Source of the DNA: Gnetum montanum
Taxonomy: Eukaryota > Streptophyta > Gnetopsida > Gnetales > Gnetaceae
Reading direction: 5' to 3'
DNA length: 64,000 bases
NCBI GenBank assembly: GCA_015680685.1
Contig: MNCI01026334.1
Span: 341,993-405,992, forward strand
Of this stretch, positions 1-12,382 are shown piece by piece. Made by a program: the position numbers and the translations under genes. Below the pieces are notes generated by a model. It was not told the origin of the DNA, did no database searches, and saw only the letters and a list, made by a program, of their open reading frames with translations. Positions within the stretch are counted from its first letter, which is position 1, and every line of letters begins with the position of its first letter.

Positions 1-559
1 AAGCAGTCACAATGCTCGTAATCAAGTCGTACTCACGTGTTGCGACGAGCAGCCGATTCCTTGATTAGCCGTACACATCCGTAGATGCTCGTAATCAAGT
101 CGTACTCGTGCGCACTAGGAAAGCAATAAATAACAACAAAATAAAACCATGTACTGCAATGTTTATCCAATCAAGTTGGTCTTTATTTCCATACACAACT
201 TGTGTTCAGGTTACAAGGTTGCTTGAATAAAGAGCCATTCACTCTAGGACTCCTACTGCGGGCACATGGGAAATTAATCTAACTCTGGAGTGTTCAAACT
301 GCCAGAGCTTCGCTACTTCTAGCCAGGATTGGGAAATGAAGGGAGTCTTATTTATAGATATGACGGTAGACCACGATATCGCATGGAGAGACGCGATATC
401 ATGGTGGCTGCGATATCGTAGCTTGTGCAATCTGCGTCTTATCAGGCATGACAATGGCCCACTACATTGTATCTACAATTATATATGTTAGGCTATGATA
501 TTACATCGATGATATCATAGATATGATATCATAGTTCTTATGATAAAAGTGTTTCATCA
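1..559 (-). mobile_element. Element A 3' LTR (partial, runs off left edge)
   Basis: This is a long terminal repeat read on the minus strand. Its outer end is TGATGAAAC (complement of 551-559), directly preceded on the minus strand by the polypurine tract at 560-569. A TATAAATA box lies on the minus strand near 348-356. Downstream of it is the GTGCCCGCA...CTTTATT block (about 230-275), which is shared with every other LTR of this family in the window. The U3 part is rich in GATATC-type repeats not seen in the other copies. The left end of the LTR lies outside the window. Confidence 0.75.
12..107. repeat. 23-bp direct repeat inside the element A LTR
   Basis: The 23-bp stretch beginning ATGCTCGTAATCAAG occurs exactly at 12-34 and again at 85-107, a 73-bp period. 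It lies in the U5 side of the minus-strand LTR and probably arose by local tandem duplication. Confidence 0.85.
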
Positions 560-1434
560 CACCCCCATGACTAACTGAAAAATTGTCCTCAAATTCAAAA
601 AAAAAAAGAGGATAGAGTTCATTATAAACTTATAGGATTACATGAACTTGATATCATAACACATATTTACATGACTGACTCTACTATGTATGTTGCATCT
701 TTTTTCGAGTGGAGTTACAAAATTATCATGCAATGCATGATTGACACATGAAAAAAATAATACAAAACAAAGCTTTATGTAGTATAGTTTACATTCTGGG
801 TGGTGGTGGCTCCTCCATTGATCTTTTCCCTTTATCATGTGACTTCTAAAATTCATACTTACTCAACAAGGCTCTTAGCTTTTCTTCCTCTATTATGGGA
901 TTATGCATCATCTATGCAAATTCAACAATTTTTATAGGAGTCAATACTTCCTAGGAACATGGCAATTGTAGAAACATTTTATTAGCCTTAACATACCATA
1001 CTACAAAATTCATTCTTTCTACCTTAAAAGCTCTAGCCATCTTTTGTAGCTCTTGATAATCTATCATTCTTCTAGTCATGTTTGCTGCTACATCTTTCTA
1101 ACCTTGGTAGCTATTTCTAATTTAGAGTTTACGATGTGTTGTGCATCTTTTCTTTCTACAAACTTTTTTTCATATATGGAATATACCTTAACTACCTACT
1201 ACTCTAACTTTGTCCTTGGTATACCTGCTATCAACATGACCCAGTTAGCATATCAGAGATTTGCTAACCCAATGTACTCTGTTAGACCTTCTATCTGTAC
1301 GTTTGTATTCTTTAGTTCAACTTGATGAATGTGTGTAAGGCTAGCCAAGATGAGTTGCCAATCAAGTGTTTGTTCTATGATGGAATTGATCTTGGCTTTG
1401 GAATTCTAGATTTCTTTCTTGTTGATCTACTTAT
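560..1434 (-). mobile_element. Element A internal region, 3' part (end of accessory ORF and polypurine tract)
   Basis: Read on the minus strand, this stretch aligns by eye with the end of element D's accessory ORF region (about 19550-20238). Shared blocks include TAAACTCTAAATTAGAA, GATGTAGCAGCAAAC and the tract GAGGACAA...CAGTTAGTCATGGGGGTG just inside the LTR. It is the terminal part of element A and was separated from the rest (8191-10567) by insertion of element B. Reading frames are broken throughout. Confidence 0.65.
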
Positions 1435-1439
1435 ACATG

Positions 1440-2290
1440 TGATGAACAGTAGGTATCCCCTTTGCCAAACCATACAAATCACAAAAATTCAAGTGTAATC
1501 CAGTCAAATTACACAAATGGAGTTAGTAGGGTATCCAAATTGTTAAGTGTTAATCATAGATCATTGTCTTCTTACTTGAACTAGTGGTGGCTTTATCATG
1601 TATGGTTTAGTTCAAAGTAAGGCATATGATTATTGATGTTGTGTGGTTATGAATAAGCTAGATAAAATCATGGAATTAATTATTTAATTTTTCTAATAAT
1701 AACAAAAATATAAATTCTAAGGCAGCCTAATGGTAATGAGTGTCTGTTCCTAGGTTGTCGTACACATCTTGAACTCATGTATCCACTACTAGAATTACTA
1801 AAGTATTATGCTACTGGGAAAACTAAGCAATAATGCTACTTAGATTACCAAGTGAATACATGTTTATACTCAGATGTAGCCATGCTTATTTTAATGTGCA
1901 TGAAAATGTAAATATTAACTAAGTACATAAAAAATAAATTGCATTAAAAATAAATCTAGTCTAAGTCAAAGTGCTATAATGAATATGAATTAATCTTGAT
2001 GTTACTACCATCCATGGAATGTGTCTAGGTGCAATGCCACTTGAATAAGACTTCATAAAACCAGCTCAAATCCACGTTGCAAGTACTCACTAACTATTTT
2101 CTAAGATTACAAGAGTTTGGCTACACTATTGGCCAAAATGATGGTAAATACATGATGAATGCTCACATATTTATAGGCTTCAAGCAACTCAGCATTGACG
2201 CATATGCACTAACGCATCTAAGGATGCATCGATGGTCATCAATTGATAGGGCTACATCAATGTAGTTGTTTGACATATGATGCTTCATCA
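1440..2290 (-). repeat. Element B 3' LTR
   Basis: The LTR is 851 bp and matches 7298-8185 along its length with many substitutions and small indels. A CCTATAAATAT box lies on the minus strand at about 2166-2177. U3 contains GATGCATC-type repeats (for example 2215-2230). The adjoining minus-strand tract at 2291-2330 (CTCAAGGATG...GTGAGGGTA) is the polypurine tract region. Confidence 0.85.
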
Positions 2291-4450
2291 TACCCTCACA
2301 ACTAACTAAAAATGCATCCTTGAGTTATATATAAATGGATGAAGTTTCATTACAAAAAATTGTGGAGTGACCAAGACTAAATTGGCATCCATTACAAAAC
2401 TTGAATATCACATTACAAAATTTTATTCGAATGGATGCATTATAACATGACAAAAAGGATAGGACAAACATTAAACTTTGAAAAATTGAAGAAGTCTTCA
2501 AAAAAGATATTTGTCAATGATGAATCTTCATGATGTGGATAGTGGTAGCCATTTTTTTAACCTTAGTTGTTATGTTGGGGCTTCTCTTTTATGTAGAAAA
2601 TTTTTAAATGATGGACTAAAATTTCTCCCTATCATCCCATGGGTCCAGCAAACATGTGCTATTTGAACTTTAAACCTTGTATGTGCTACTATTTGTCCAT
2701 GGGCATATTCTCCTTCGTCCTCCTCTTGGCCTCTTTTCCTTGCCTTACAAAAGACCTTCAATCTTAGGCATTCCTTTCATCATCATCTACAATCATCAAA
2801 GGATCAATGTTAGTTTTAGTAATTTTCCTTAATGACTAACACTTTCTAAATCCTTTGTTAGCTCAAAATCCAAAAAAAAAAATAGCACTTAGGCTTAAGG
2901 TGATTACAAATAAATGTTTTCAGGGCTATAAAATAACTAAAATCATCAAGTTGTTTAAGTTATTTTTTTTAGTTAGTTATTGTAATGTTAAAAAATGAGT
3001 AGTGTTAGAAAAATTTAAAAAATCACATCCTATCCCCATGACAAATGAGCTTAACTCAAAAAACTCACAAGTTTTCAAATACAAAAACCAAAGGTCTGGT
3101 TTACAAGATGACCAAGAAGTATTGAATTTGAAGGATAATTCAATATAAAAGCATATTAAAGAATTAAAATTAATTGAAATCGATGAAAAGTAGTCACAAA
3201 ATCATGCATAAATTTAAAGAAGTTGTCTATGATGTCTTTTAGAATGTGATGTTTCAGTTCAAAGTCATGATCAACAAAATTCATGCAAGTGGATCCTCCC
3301 CAAAGCAGGATCTTACCATAATGCTCTCAATGCTCTCACATAACCACTTCTATATATGTTTGTTGGTACTCTAGAAGTTAAATGTGGATCATGCCTTTGT
3401 TTCAAACAGCACACAACTACCTTGGTTAGGATCTTACGCTATACTATACAAAACCATTAGGTACATAATTGCATGCAATAATGAGGTAAATAATGGGATG
3501 AGAAGGGATTGTAGAGATTGGGACATGAGGTACCTAACCATGTTTACAATAGGTTATTTTGTCAATTGTGATTAAGATAACCATCATACCTATCTATCAA
3601 AGTTGCATACTAAGTCCATACCTTTAATAGTGACCTTACATTGATGTGCCCCTTTCTACCTATCATCATGAGTCCACAACAATCATAAAGAATGAGCATC
3701 ACTCTAAGAAGAGAAAAAAAGAGAAGAAGGAAGTAGTTTTAGAGATTATTAAGAAAGAAATTTGGGCCTTAGTTAGAGAGATGTCTTCAAGCATGGATAA
3801 GATGTCTTTCTAGCCCCATAACTAGTGCTTTTATTTGAAGAGACCTTTAGAGAGGTTTGTTTATTTTTGTTTTGTTTGTTCTTTTTTATTTTTTTTATTT
3901 TTTGAATGTGGGAACCACATGTTACAAGGACATACTTCCTTTTACGGTCTACACAAGGATTGATGATACATTCTGTGAGGAGTCATAGGCCTCACGAGGA
4001 AAGTCAAGAAGAGAATCCAACAAATTCCCTTAAGGCCACACCCTTTTTCATTCCCACTTGGTCTTTTTCCTTTTCTTTATGGTGAAATGATCATTAGTTA
4101 ATTTTAGTTTCATGTAAAAAGAACCATATTGCTTTTGTTATAAAGACCTCTTATTTATAGATCTAGAGGGATGCATGATGTGGTCTCATTACTTTACATG
4201 ATTATTTATCCAATCATCTTGATAGCATAAGATAAAGATCCAACACATGATGTTGACTTCTACATCATGAATGATAGCATAATTATCAAAACATAGTAAA
4301 CATCCATAAAGAATAAAGAAAATGACTCATGAAAACAGCAGATTATAAAGAAAAGAAAAATAAAAAAAGAAAAAAATATGAAGAATTAAAAAATTTTGAA
4401 GAAGTAGAAATATGATAAAAAAATGTAAAATAAAAAGTGAAAATTTACTT
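2291..4450 (-). mobile_element. Element B internal 3' half, no recognisable coding
   Basis: This region is AT-rich with short homopolymer runs. I see no frame longer than about 60 residues with family similarity. On the minus strand a very T-rich block at about 4290-4440 corresponds in position to the T-rich block of element D (15790-16020), which follows the gag/protease region there. An accessory ORF like that of A and D is not recognisable here. Confidence 0.5.
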
Positions 4451-4567
4451 ATTAGTCCTTGATTTAAGATGGAGCATCTCCCTCATGACTAAACTCATGG
4501 GCAAGCATTTGAAAAAAGGACTACACATTCACTTGCTTATACACCATAAATTTTTCATTTATCATCT

Positions 4568-5205
4568 TTAGTGATTTAACTTTTTCTTGTTAGCACTTTT
4601 AACATTGATGATAATTAGATTTCGATCATGTAGAGACATATATTCAACTGGACTAAAAGGTGTTTTCATTTTAGAGGGTCCAAGTATCTTTCCTTTTTTA
4701 TTTTCTATTTTAGTTATCAAGTCTCCTTGTTTAATATCTTCTTTTGATGTATAGTCAAAGTTAAGATGTCCTTTTCTATGTTCTCTATTTGGTTCATTTT
4801 CATAGGACAATAACTAATAAGTGGGTTGGATGTTTTCATGCATCTTTTGAACTATTTGGTATTCTCATTTTCTAGCGATTAGGTGTATTTTGGTTTAGTG
4901 GCTATTGTGTATACATAGTTTTGCACACATGCTTATTCCTTAAGTTTTGTATGGGTTGGGGTAGGGATCGTGTTAACACTTTGAACTTTTAGCTCGCAAC
5001 TGCATCCTTTATCATTATTAGTAATGCATGGAATTTGTTGTCTTTCCACAGTGATAACTTCATCTTTTATATCTTGTGTTGGAGTAATAATGACTGTTGG
5101 ATTTTGTGTAGGATTAGTAGACATTAAGTTTGTGAGGAAGAGGGTTGCACTAGATTGTCCTTGTACTAGTTTTGATAAGCTAGCAAGCCTACTAGTTTTA
5201 TTCAC
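4568..5205 (-). pseudogene. Degenerate post-gag region of element B
   Basis: Two short minus-strand frames (4568-4810 and 4933-5205) are Lys/Asn- and Thr-rich and show no catalytic motif. They lie between the Tyr/Pro-rich gag tail and the T-rich tract, the same place where element D has its protease remnant and a Lys/Ser-rich tail (15340-15750). No retropepsin Asp-Ser/Thr-Gly motif or I-L-G-R-P-W-like end can be seen, so the protease is either deleted or unrecognisable. Confidence 0.4.
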
Positions 5206-5289
5206 ATGTATGGAAACTATCTTAAAGAAAGAATGCTTTTGAAGCTTTTATTGAGGGCTACTAGCACTATGATCCCTTTGTATGTTCAT

Positions 5290-7163
5290 AGCACAATTTA
5301 CATTCTTTTTTTTTAAGGTTGTGTCAATTCTTCTTACCTTATTGGTTGTGGCATATGTTGGAGGGAAGTATGCAAGTATTGAGGATGTGGCAGATGATAA
5401 GAGGCATAGGATGGTGATACAACAAGAGGTGTTGCAGGTTGATGGTATTTAGGAGGATAGTAGTAGTACGTTGAGGCATAGGTAGTAGAACCGTTGGAAG
5501 AAAGAGGTTGTTAAACATAGTATCCATAAGGATCCAACTGGCAATAGGGGTATTGCTGGTTTGTTGATGGCATTGCCCATCACTATGGATTTTGCCACTA
5601 TTGTTGATTGTAGTCTTGAAGTTGACAAGAAGTTCCACTTGGATAGTATTATTAGTTCTAGAACTATCTATAATTTCCTTGTGAGTAAGGCAATCTCTTA
5701 GGCATTTATTTTTCCATGAACATTGGATTTAATGCAAAAGCCAAAGAATCTTATAGATATAACATAATTGAGCAATAGCCCTTTGAATGTTCATATTGAT
5801 AATGTCACATCCATTAACTCCCACATCTTATAGACTCTTTACCTTGTCCTCTATGATTTTCAAGTTGGTTGTAACTTTTTCACCCATTAACTCCCACATC
5901 CTATCTATTCTTGCTTCAATCTCAATGACAAACTTTTGTATTGGCAAGGTTTTATGTGAAATCAACTCATCAAGAGCTACCTCTTTTTTTTTATCATAAA
6001 TATGGATCTTCTTTTTATGAAGAGTTAGATCCCAATTATATTCATCTACAATCTTTTTTTTACACACCTCTTCTTAATCTTTTTCCACCTATTCAATTAG
6101 TTTTTATATCCAATGGGCTCTCAAATTTGATAATTTTTCTTGGGTATAAATCCCAAGGGTCTTCCTAGTTTTTTTATGAAGCCCATCTATGATGTGACAA
6201 AACTACTCATTTTAAGAGAATCCATGGCATGGGCATCTATTCAGTAGAGAATTATATCTACACAAGGCTGCATCAAGTGATTCATGATTCTCTTATTTCC
6301 ACCCTTCGATTTGGTTTCTTAGATTGAATACCCTTGAATAAATTTGGTATTTTTCATTTAAGAGTTCAAGCATTATGAACCAATAGTAGATTGAAGTTGG
6401 TTCCAATGATCTATACCAATTTTCAGCTTCTTCTATTAGCATCCTAGAAAAGAGCTTAATCTTTTGCCACTCTTCATATTTTGCAAGGTGTAGGCATCAT
6501 CAAAGGCTTGTAAATGATGTTGTGGATTAGAATTGTAGTTGCCCTCAAATTTAGGAATGTTATTCATATCAAGACCTTTGATGTGACTTTTCCTTGGATG
6601 CCTATGAGGTATTTTAATTGCCTTCCTAATATGTATCATACTTCTAGTAGTCAACAAGGGTTCACCATCATTAGATATGTCATGGTCATAATATCTATTT
6701 TTATTTTTCTAATAACGATAGTCTTGTTTATGCTCTCTTTGGTACCTTGTATCTTATCATTGATCCCTATTTATATCTTTATCATGACTCATTAGTGAAG
6801 CTTTATCTTCATACCTACATTCATCTTCATCAAAAGTAGACGTGAAACATAAGGAGAAGATGGTGAATTGGGAGAATCACCATGGATCCTATATCTCCCC
6901 TTAGGATCCCTTATTTTATCTTTTCTAGGTTTGTAGGATGTCCTAGGTCCTAAGGCCCTCCTTGTTCCAGGACTTGTTCCATCCCCTATAAGATTATCAA
7001 TGATAGTTGAACATAGTCTTTGAATGTAATAAAGGTCAGAATGAGCATGTGAGACTCCTTCTTGCAGTGGTTCACTCAATTTCTCTTTAATATAGAACCT
7101 ATCATTTCTCCTACTACTATTATCATCATATAATGGATTATCATCTCTATGTGAAGAAGACAT
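5290..7163 (-). pseudogene. gag remnant of element B
   Basis: The minus-strand frame starting at 7163 is Ser/Arg/Asp-rich, as is the N-terminal part of element D gag. A second frame at 6657-6436 carries the Ty3/gypsy capsid signature F-E-G-(x)5-P-Q-H-H-L-(x)2-F, nearly the same as D at about 13310-13360. Farther on, at 5516-5560, comes QQYPYCQLDPYGYYV, which matches D in 13 of 15 residues; the tail around it is Tyr/Pro/Gln-rich. Frameshifts and stops split the ORF into at least three pieces. The product would have been a capsid protein; it is not functional now. Confidence 0.7.
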
Positions 7164-7280
7164 GTTTTTAGTTAATAATGTATGTGCAACTTAAATATTA
7201 ATATTTGATAAAAGATAAATTATTAAGGAATTTATAGTGATCATTTATAATATAACTAATCTATCTTACTAGTACACAGC

Positions 7281-7297
7281 CCCAACAATGACGTCAA
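7281..7297 (-). other. Element B primer-binding site (tRNA-Asp type, decayed)
   Basis: Directly inside the 5' LTR the minus strand reads TTGACGTCATTGTTGGGG. Compared with the Tat/Athila tRNA-Asp site TTGGCGCCGTTGCCGGGG, the differences are G-to-A or C-to-T changes. This is the usual decay of methylated cytosines. Confidence 0.7.
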
Positions 7298-8185
7298 TGA
7301 TGAGCAATGGGTATCCCCTATGCCCAACCATATGAATCCCAAGCATTGATGTGTAATCTAATTGAATTCCATAGATGGAACTAGTGTGGTATCTAGATTG
7401 TTAAGTGTTAATCATAGGTCACTATCTTCTAACTTGAACTAGTGGTAACTTTATCATGTATGGTTTAGTCCAAAGTGAGGCATATGATTATTGATGTTGT
7501 GTGGATATAGCTAAGCTAGATAAAACCATGAAAATTAATTATTTAATTAATCTACTAATAATAATATGATAAATTCTAAGCAAGCCTAAGTGTGATGAGT
7601 ATTCGTTCCTAGCTTGTTGTCTAGGTCTTGAACTCATGTATCAACTGCTAGGATTACCAAGTATTTTGCTACTAGGCAAACCAAGTGATAACACTACTAG
7701 GATTACTATGCAGATATGTGTTTATGCGTGAAATTTTTCATACTTATTCTAGCAATTGATTAATGTGCATAAAAATGTAAATATTAACTAAGTACATGGA
7801 AAATAAATTTCATTCAAAATAAATCTATTCTAAGTCAAAGTGTTACAATGAATATGAATCAATCTCAATCTTATTGTCATTCATGGAATATGTCTAAGTA
7901 CAATGCCACTCGAATAAGACTTTGTACAACTAACTTGAATCCATGCTATAGGAACTCACTAATTGTTTGCTAAATTATGGGAGAAAACTACAAGAGTTCA
8001 GCCATGTTATTAACCTAAATGGTGGTGAATACATGGTGGATGCTCATATATTTATAAGCTTTGGACAACTCAATGTTGATGCATATGCATTAATGCATCT
8101 AAGGATGCATCAATGGTTGCACATTGTTGGGGCTACATCAATAAGGATACATTAATGTAGTTGCCCAACATATGATGCTTCATCA
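7298..8185 (-). repeat. Element B 5' LTR
   Basis: The LTR is 888 bp, flanked on the right by the ACATG target duplication and on the left by the primer-binding site. The TATA box on the minus strand is at about 8044-8056 (AGCTTATAAATATATGA). It carries the family's conserved inner block, with the phrases AACTCATGTATC and CTACTAGG at about 7630-7680. Confidence 0.85.
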
Positions 8186-8190
8186 ACATG

Positions 8191-10567
8191 TGCACTTGAT
8201 TCCTAAAATGCTTTTTGAGTCGTTCATGTTTCTTAGCCTCATTCTACCATGTGTTGATTTCAATGACTAACTTTTGTCAAATTGTGCATGCTTCTTTCAT
8301 TGATAGGGTTCTATTTTCACAAGCCAATTGTTTGATATTAAGGTTAACTCTAAAACAACTCTCTAATATGAATAATGCTTTCTTCCAGTATATTCTTTTG
8401 CTTTTCAATGTCTATCAACCTTAAATTTTTTGCATCAATTTTCTTATTTTCTTCTTCTAATGCGGAAATGGCCTTAACATATGCATATGTTTAAGCTTCT
8501 ACTAGTAAATCATTTCACACTACTTTCTCTTTTTCCATCGTCATTTTTTTCTCTTTGGTCATGAGTAGACCAATCTATTCATCTCAAAATAATACCAAGT
8601 GCTTTTTTTTAATGTGTCATGCAGGATCTCATCTTTCGATTCTTAATGCAACTAGCTCTTCTTGTAATCTCTACACTTCATTTTCTACACATTGAATCCT
8701 CATTTCTTTCATGACTAGTTTGCCTTTTGTGGATATTAACTCTGATTGTATTATAGTGATATCTGGAAATATCAAAAATATTTTACATAACTTATCTTGT
8801 CTACAATAGTCTCTCTAGTGCATCTTCATGTTCTACAAGGTTCATTGATGTTTCAACTAATGTTTCTATATCTTCAGCTCTAGTAATATCTACCAATGAC
8901 ACAATAAGAACATTAAAGGATTTCTTAATGTGATCAATTATGACTTCTAGTACTCCTACTACATCTTGATGTTCCATTACCACTATGGTGGCTCCTTCTC
9001 CAGCATCACCATGCAATATTCTCTAAACTCTGTTGTGCCCAATCATCATCCTCTCTTGCTACAAAGATACTTGTCCACTTGTAGGTCCTATGGAAATGGC
9101 AGGTCTATTAGAATTATCTCTAACTCTATACATGCTTAAGACCTCCTTGATACCCCAACTTATTATCTATACTATCTACTATAGATGGCTCATTGAAGAT
9201 CTATAGTCCTATTGTGCCTATGAAGCACATTGTCCTACTCTTTATACAACTACAGTTGACCTATTAGGTCCTTCTTGTTTTGTACCTATGGCTAGAATGT
9301 TGGCCACTAGTGTTTATCCTACTACAACCTTAATGCTAGATAGTTTCTCTACTTAAGCTTTCTTGAGTGGCATTGGCTTGGAAATCTTACATATGATCCA
9401 TTTTGAGCTCTACAAAGAACATCATTAGTGTAGCCCAAAATTCCAACTTATTAACATAAATTTCTAATAAGATAGGGAAATGAAAAAGTAGGTTTCCCCA
9501 TCTTCTTCTCCTTAAATCTTCTTTTTATCTCAAGAAATAGCAAATGAGTAATGTTGTCTTGGAATCTCGCCATCAAAATAATGCTTCCTCTAGTAACATG
9601 AGTGAAAATTTGATTGAACCTCTTTGTTAGGAAGATAGGGTTTGTGCCAATCTTAAAATAAATTATTTCAATAATAGATAGTCCCCTATATTTTTTCTCT
9701 ATAGTTCCATATGCCCTTTGCAGCCATAAGTTTCATGCATATGTGTTAGACCTTATAGATATTTGGGTGATATTAGTACCAACATTTGGTAAACCTAGTG
9801 CCATGGTGATTACTTTAACTAAATAAGGCATAGTTACTCCCTTGATCTTCATCGTCACATCATCATGTTTATTTTTTCTAGAATTGATGGACTTCTCCCA
9901 AGTACTATTCACCATTACTTGAGATGGTTGACCATAAGGAAGAGGCTTGAAATTGTTCACAAATCTCTATAGGTGCAAACTCCATGAAGGATCTAAAATT
10001 GAGTGTCACTATGATAATGGACATGATGCACTTCTCATGAACAACCTAAAGACACTCATTAGAGAGAGCTAGGCATTGTTCTTGTTTCAAAGCTAGTGGT
10101 CCATTAGCTTCTACCTATTCAAATTACCCTATCACAAGTGTGGGCTGATGGATGCTATAGGATTGTGCCTCTTACTTTACTAGAGAAGTTTTTTCTATGC
10201 CTCATCCTCTATCTCTTCCTCTCGATCTCTTCTTCCTTAGTATTAATAGTCCCTCCACTTTGAGTCTCTTTGGTAGCATCTACAATCTTAAAGAATTTTA
10301 ACATTACCCAAATATTCTAGAAAAATTTCTAATAGTTATGATAAAAAAAACATTAGATATAATCAATTTCATTCTTAATTTGCATTGCAAAGTTTGAGAA
10401 ATTTGTTAATTTTGACAAACCCTTATTTAGAAAAATTCTAATTATACAATTGATTGAAAAAAATATTTATTTTAACAATCCATCAGTATCTTTAATTTGT
10501 TGTTTAAGATCTACTTGAATGAACAATTAAAAAGAATCATTAAGTTTGCAATCATTAGTTTTATTAG
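8191..10567 (-). pseudogene. Element A accessory ORF (coiled-coil protein), decayed
   Basis: Minus-strand frames here match element D's downstream accessory ORF. The frame 9016-8801 contains EGATIVVM-(x)-HQD and V-I-(x)2-HIK, the same series seen in D at about 18570-18640. The frame 9960-9733 has a V-(x)3-V-T-M-P-Y-L...A-L-G-L-P-N-V motif resembling D at about 17740-17800. Both lie upstream (in the element) of a long Lys/Glu-rich stretch. This is therefore the front and middle of element A, continued at 560-1434 beyond element B. The gag end of A is missing and is cut at 10567. The function of the protein is unknown. Confidence 0.6.
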
Positions 10568-11781
10568 TGATGAAGTGTTAAAGTATCACATCGATGAGTC
10601 CCCGTTGATGTGACCTCATCGACAAGCCCTCGTTGACATAGTCCCATCTACATGATGTTGCCTCGTTGATGGGGCTACGTTGCTATAATGTTTGTTGTGT
10701 TTATGTAGCCTCATCAACGTAGCTCTACAATAAATTCTATAAATATGCACTCACCAAACATGTTTATGGAAGACTTGTGATAATATTAGTAGAGCTCTTG
10801 CAGTTTTGTCATTTGAGAGTTAGAATATTTTTCTAAGTGCCCACAACAAGCGTCAAAAAGTTTACGGATCTTTATTTGAGCACTGATGTACCTAAGCACA
10901 CCAATGTGAATGATAATAAAGATGAGCCTTTTGATCAAGCCTTGCAACGCTTGGAATACATTAATGATTTGTTCCTACATTTACTATTTTCATTAATTAC
11001 ATAATTAATTAAGATGCATGATCGCTCATTGTCTTCCTGATTACACTTGTGAAGCATAAAGGCATGGTTAAGAGTAATCAAGGCATATAATTTTTATCAT
11101 TTTGTGTTTTATGGTTTTGATGCTTGAAGAGAGATATAGAATAATTTAATAACTAATTTAATTTAACAAACTAACTAATCTTAACATAAGCATCTGGTCC
11201 CACTTTTTGTACATGTCCTGAACCCATGTATCCACGGTTGGGTTACAAAGCACTACGCTACTAGGCATACCAAGCAATAACACTGCTAGGATTAAGAAGC
11301 GAATACGTGTTATGCTTAAAGCGATTGTACTTATGTACTTAACCTATTTAGCTTAATTTATTTAAGTCTAATTTAGCTTAATTGATTAAATATTTAATAA
11401 AAACAATGAATGCATAAATAAAACATTTAAGCTATCTAGAATGTTGCAAGGTTTATCAAGAAGCCCATCTTTATTACCGTACACACTGTCATGCTCAAGT
11501 ACAACAATGCTCAAATAAAGATCTGTACACTTAATGACTGCTATTGCGGGCACTCAGGAGAAATATTGCAACTTTCAAATGTAACAACTGCAAGAGTTCA
11601 GCTACTACTATGAATCTAATGCCCATAAACATGGTTGGGAGCTTATATTTATAGTTTTTGCTATAGTGTGATGTTAATGGGACCTTTTCAATGTAGCAAA
11701 CACTACGTTGGTGTAGCCCCATTGATGAGGCAACACCACATAAATAGGGCCCTGTTGACATAGCACATTGATGCTTCATCA
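10568..11781. mobile_element. Two LTRs joined tail to tail (inverted repeat)
   Basis: The left copy reads on the plus strand from TGATGAAGTG at 10568, with CTATAAATAT at 10736 and GTGCCCACAA at 10838. The right copy reads on the minus strand from 11781, with its TATA box at about 11654-11664 and the matching GTGCCCGCAATAG block at about 11540. The arms 10568-10960 and about 11430-11781 are clearly inverted copies with similar U3 regions. The centre (about 11000-11400) is the U5 part of the right copy. Neither copy has a polypurine tract or primer site next to it, and no target duplication is visible. Confidence 0.65.
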
Positions 11782-12158
11782 CTTGGTATGTCTAGTAGTG
11801 GTACACTTGGTATCCTAGTGGTGGTTACATTAAGCCCAAGGTGTGAATGAATATTAAAACCAAATGCTCATCACCATAGGCTTGAATAGTGTTTACTATT
11901 TTCTTTAGACTTAGAACTATTTTCACACTTTATCATCATAGCTAGGAGATATGGTCCACCAACCTCAATATATCATACACCTCACTAAGAGCTAAAACAT
12001 ACGCATAGATTATACTATCTCCACATGGGAAGACAAGGATCTCAAACTTTAACCAATTACTAGCATATTCACATTTTCTCATCCATGAATTATCATCAGG
12101 CTATGTGTGAACATTGTATCTTGTATGGTTGGGTGTTGGATTATTCCATCGCTCATCA
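11782..12158 (+). repeat. Element D 5' LTR, truncated
   Basis: It aligns with 20752-21147 through blocks such as GCCCAAGGTGTGAA, TTTACTATTTTCTTTA and ATCAATATATCATACACC. It ends GCTCATCA, the family terminus. The missing half would lie left of 11782, where the inverted LTR pair now sits. Confidence 0.85.
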
Positions 12159-12178
12159 TTGGCATCATTTCTAGGGAC
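12159..12178 (+). other. Element D primer-binding site (tRNA-Asp type, decayed)
   Basis: The sequence is TTGGCATCATTTCTAGGGAC, directly after the LTR end TCATCA. The intact Tat/Athila tRNA-Asp site is TTGGCGCCGTTGCCGGGG. All but one of the changes are G-to-A or C-to-T. Confidence 0.75.
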
Positions 12179-12382
12179 AAGTCAATGTATACTTAGTAAT
12201 TGATTTTAGAAATTTTGTTGTACTTGGAACGCAAAGTCAAACTTTATAATTCTAAGAAAAGCACACTTAAAATAAACATCTAAAAATACAATATGGCTTC
12301 AAACAAAAATACAACATCACCTGCCAAGGAACTACATACAAGCAATGACAGAATCGAAGAAGAAGAAGACTAGAGTATACTA

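Larger units (their letters stand above)
1435..8190 (-). mobile_element. Element B: full-length gag-only LTR retrotransposon with target duplication
   Basis: Two similar LTRs (1440-2290 and 7298-8185) enclose about 5.0 kb. Both begin TGATGA and end TCATCA when read on the minus strand. The flanking 5 bases are identical, ACATG at 1435-1439 and 8186-8190, which proves a single integration event. The primer-binding site lies next to the right-hand LTR and the polypurine tract next to the left-hand one, so the element runs right to left. Inside I recognise gag but no protease, RT, RNase H or integrase motif, so it is probably non-autonomous. It interrupts element A. Confidence 0.85.
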
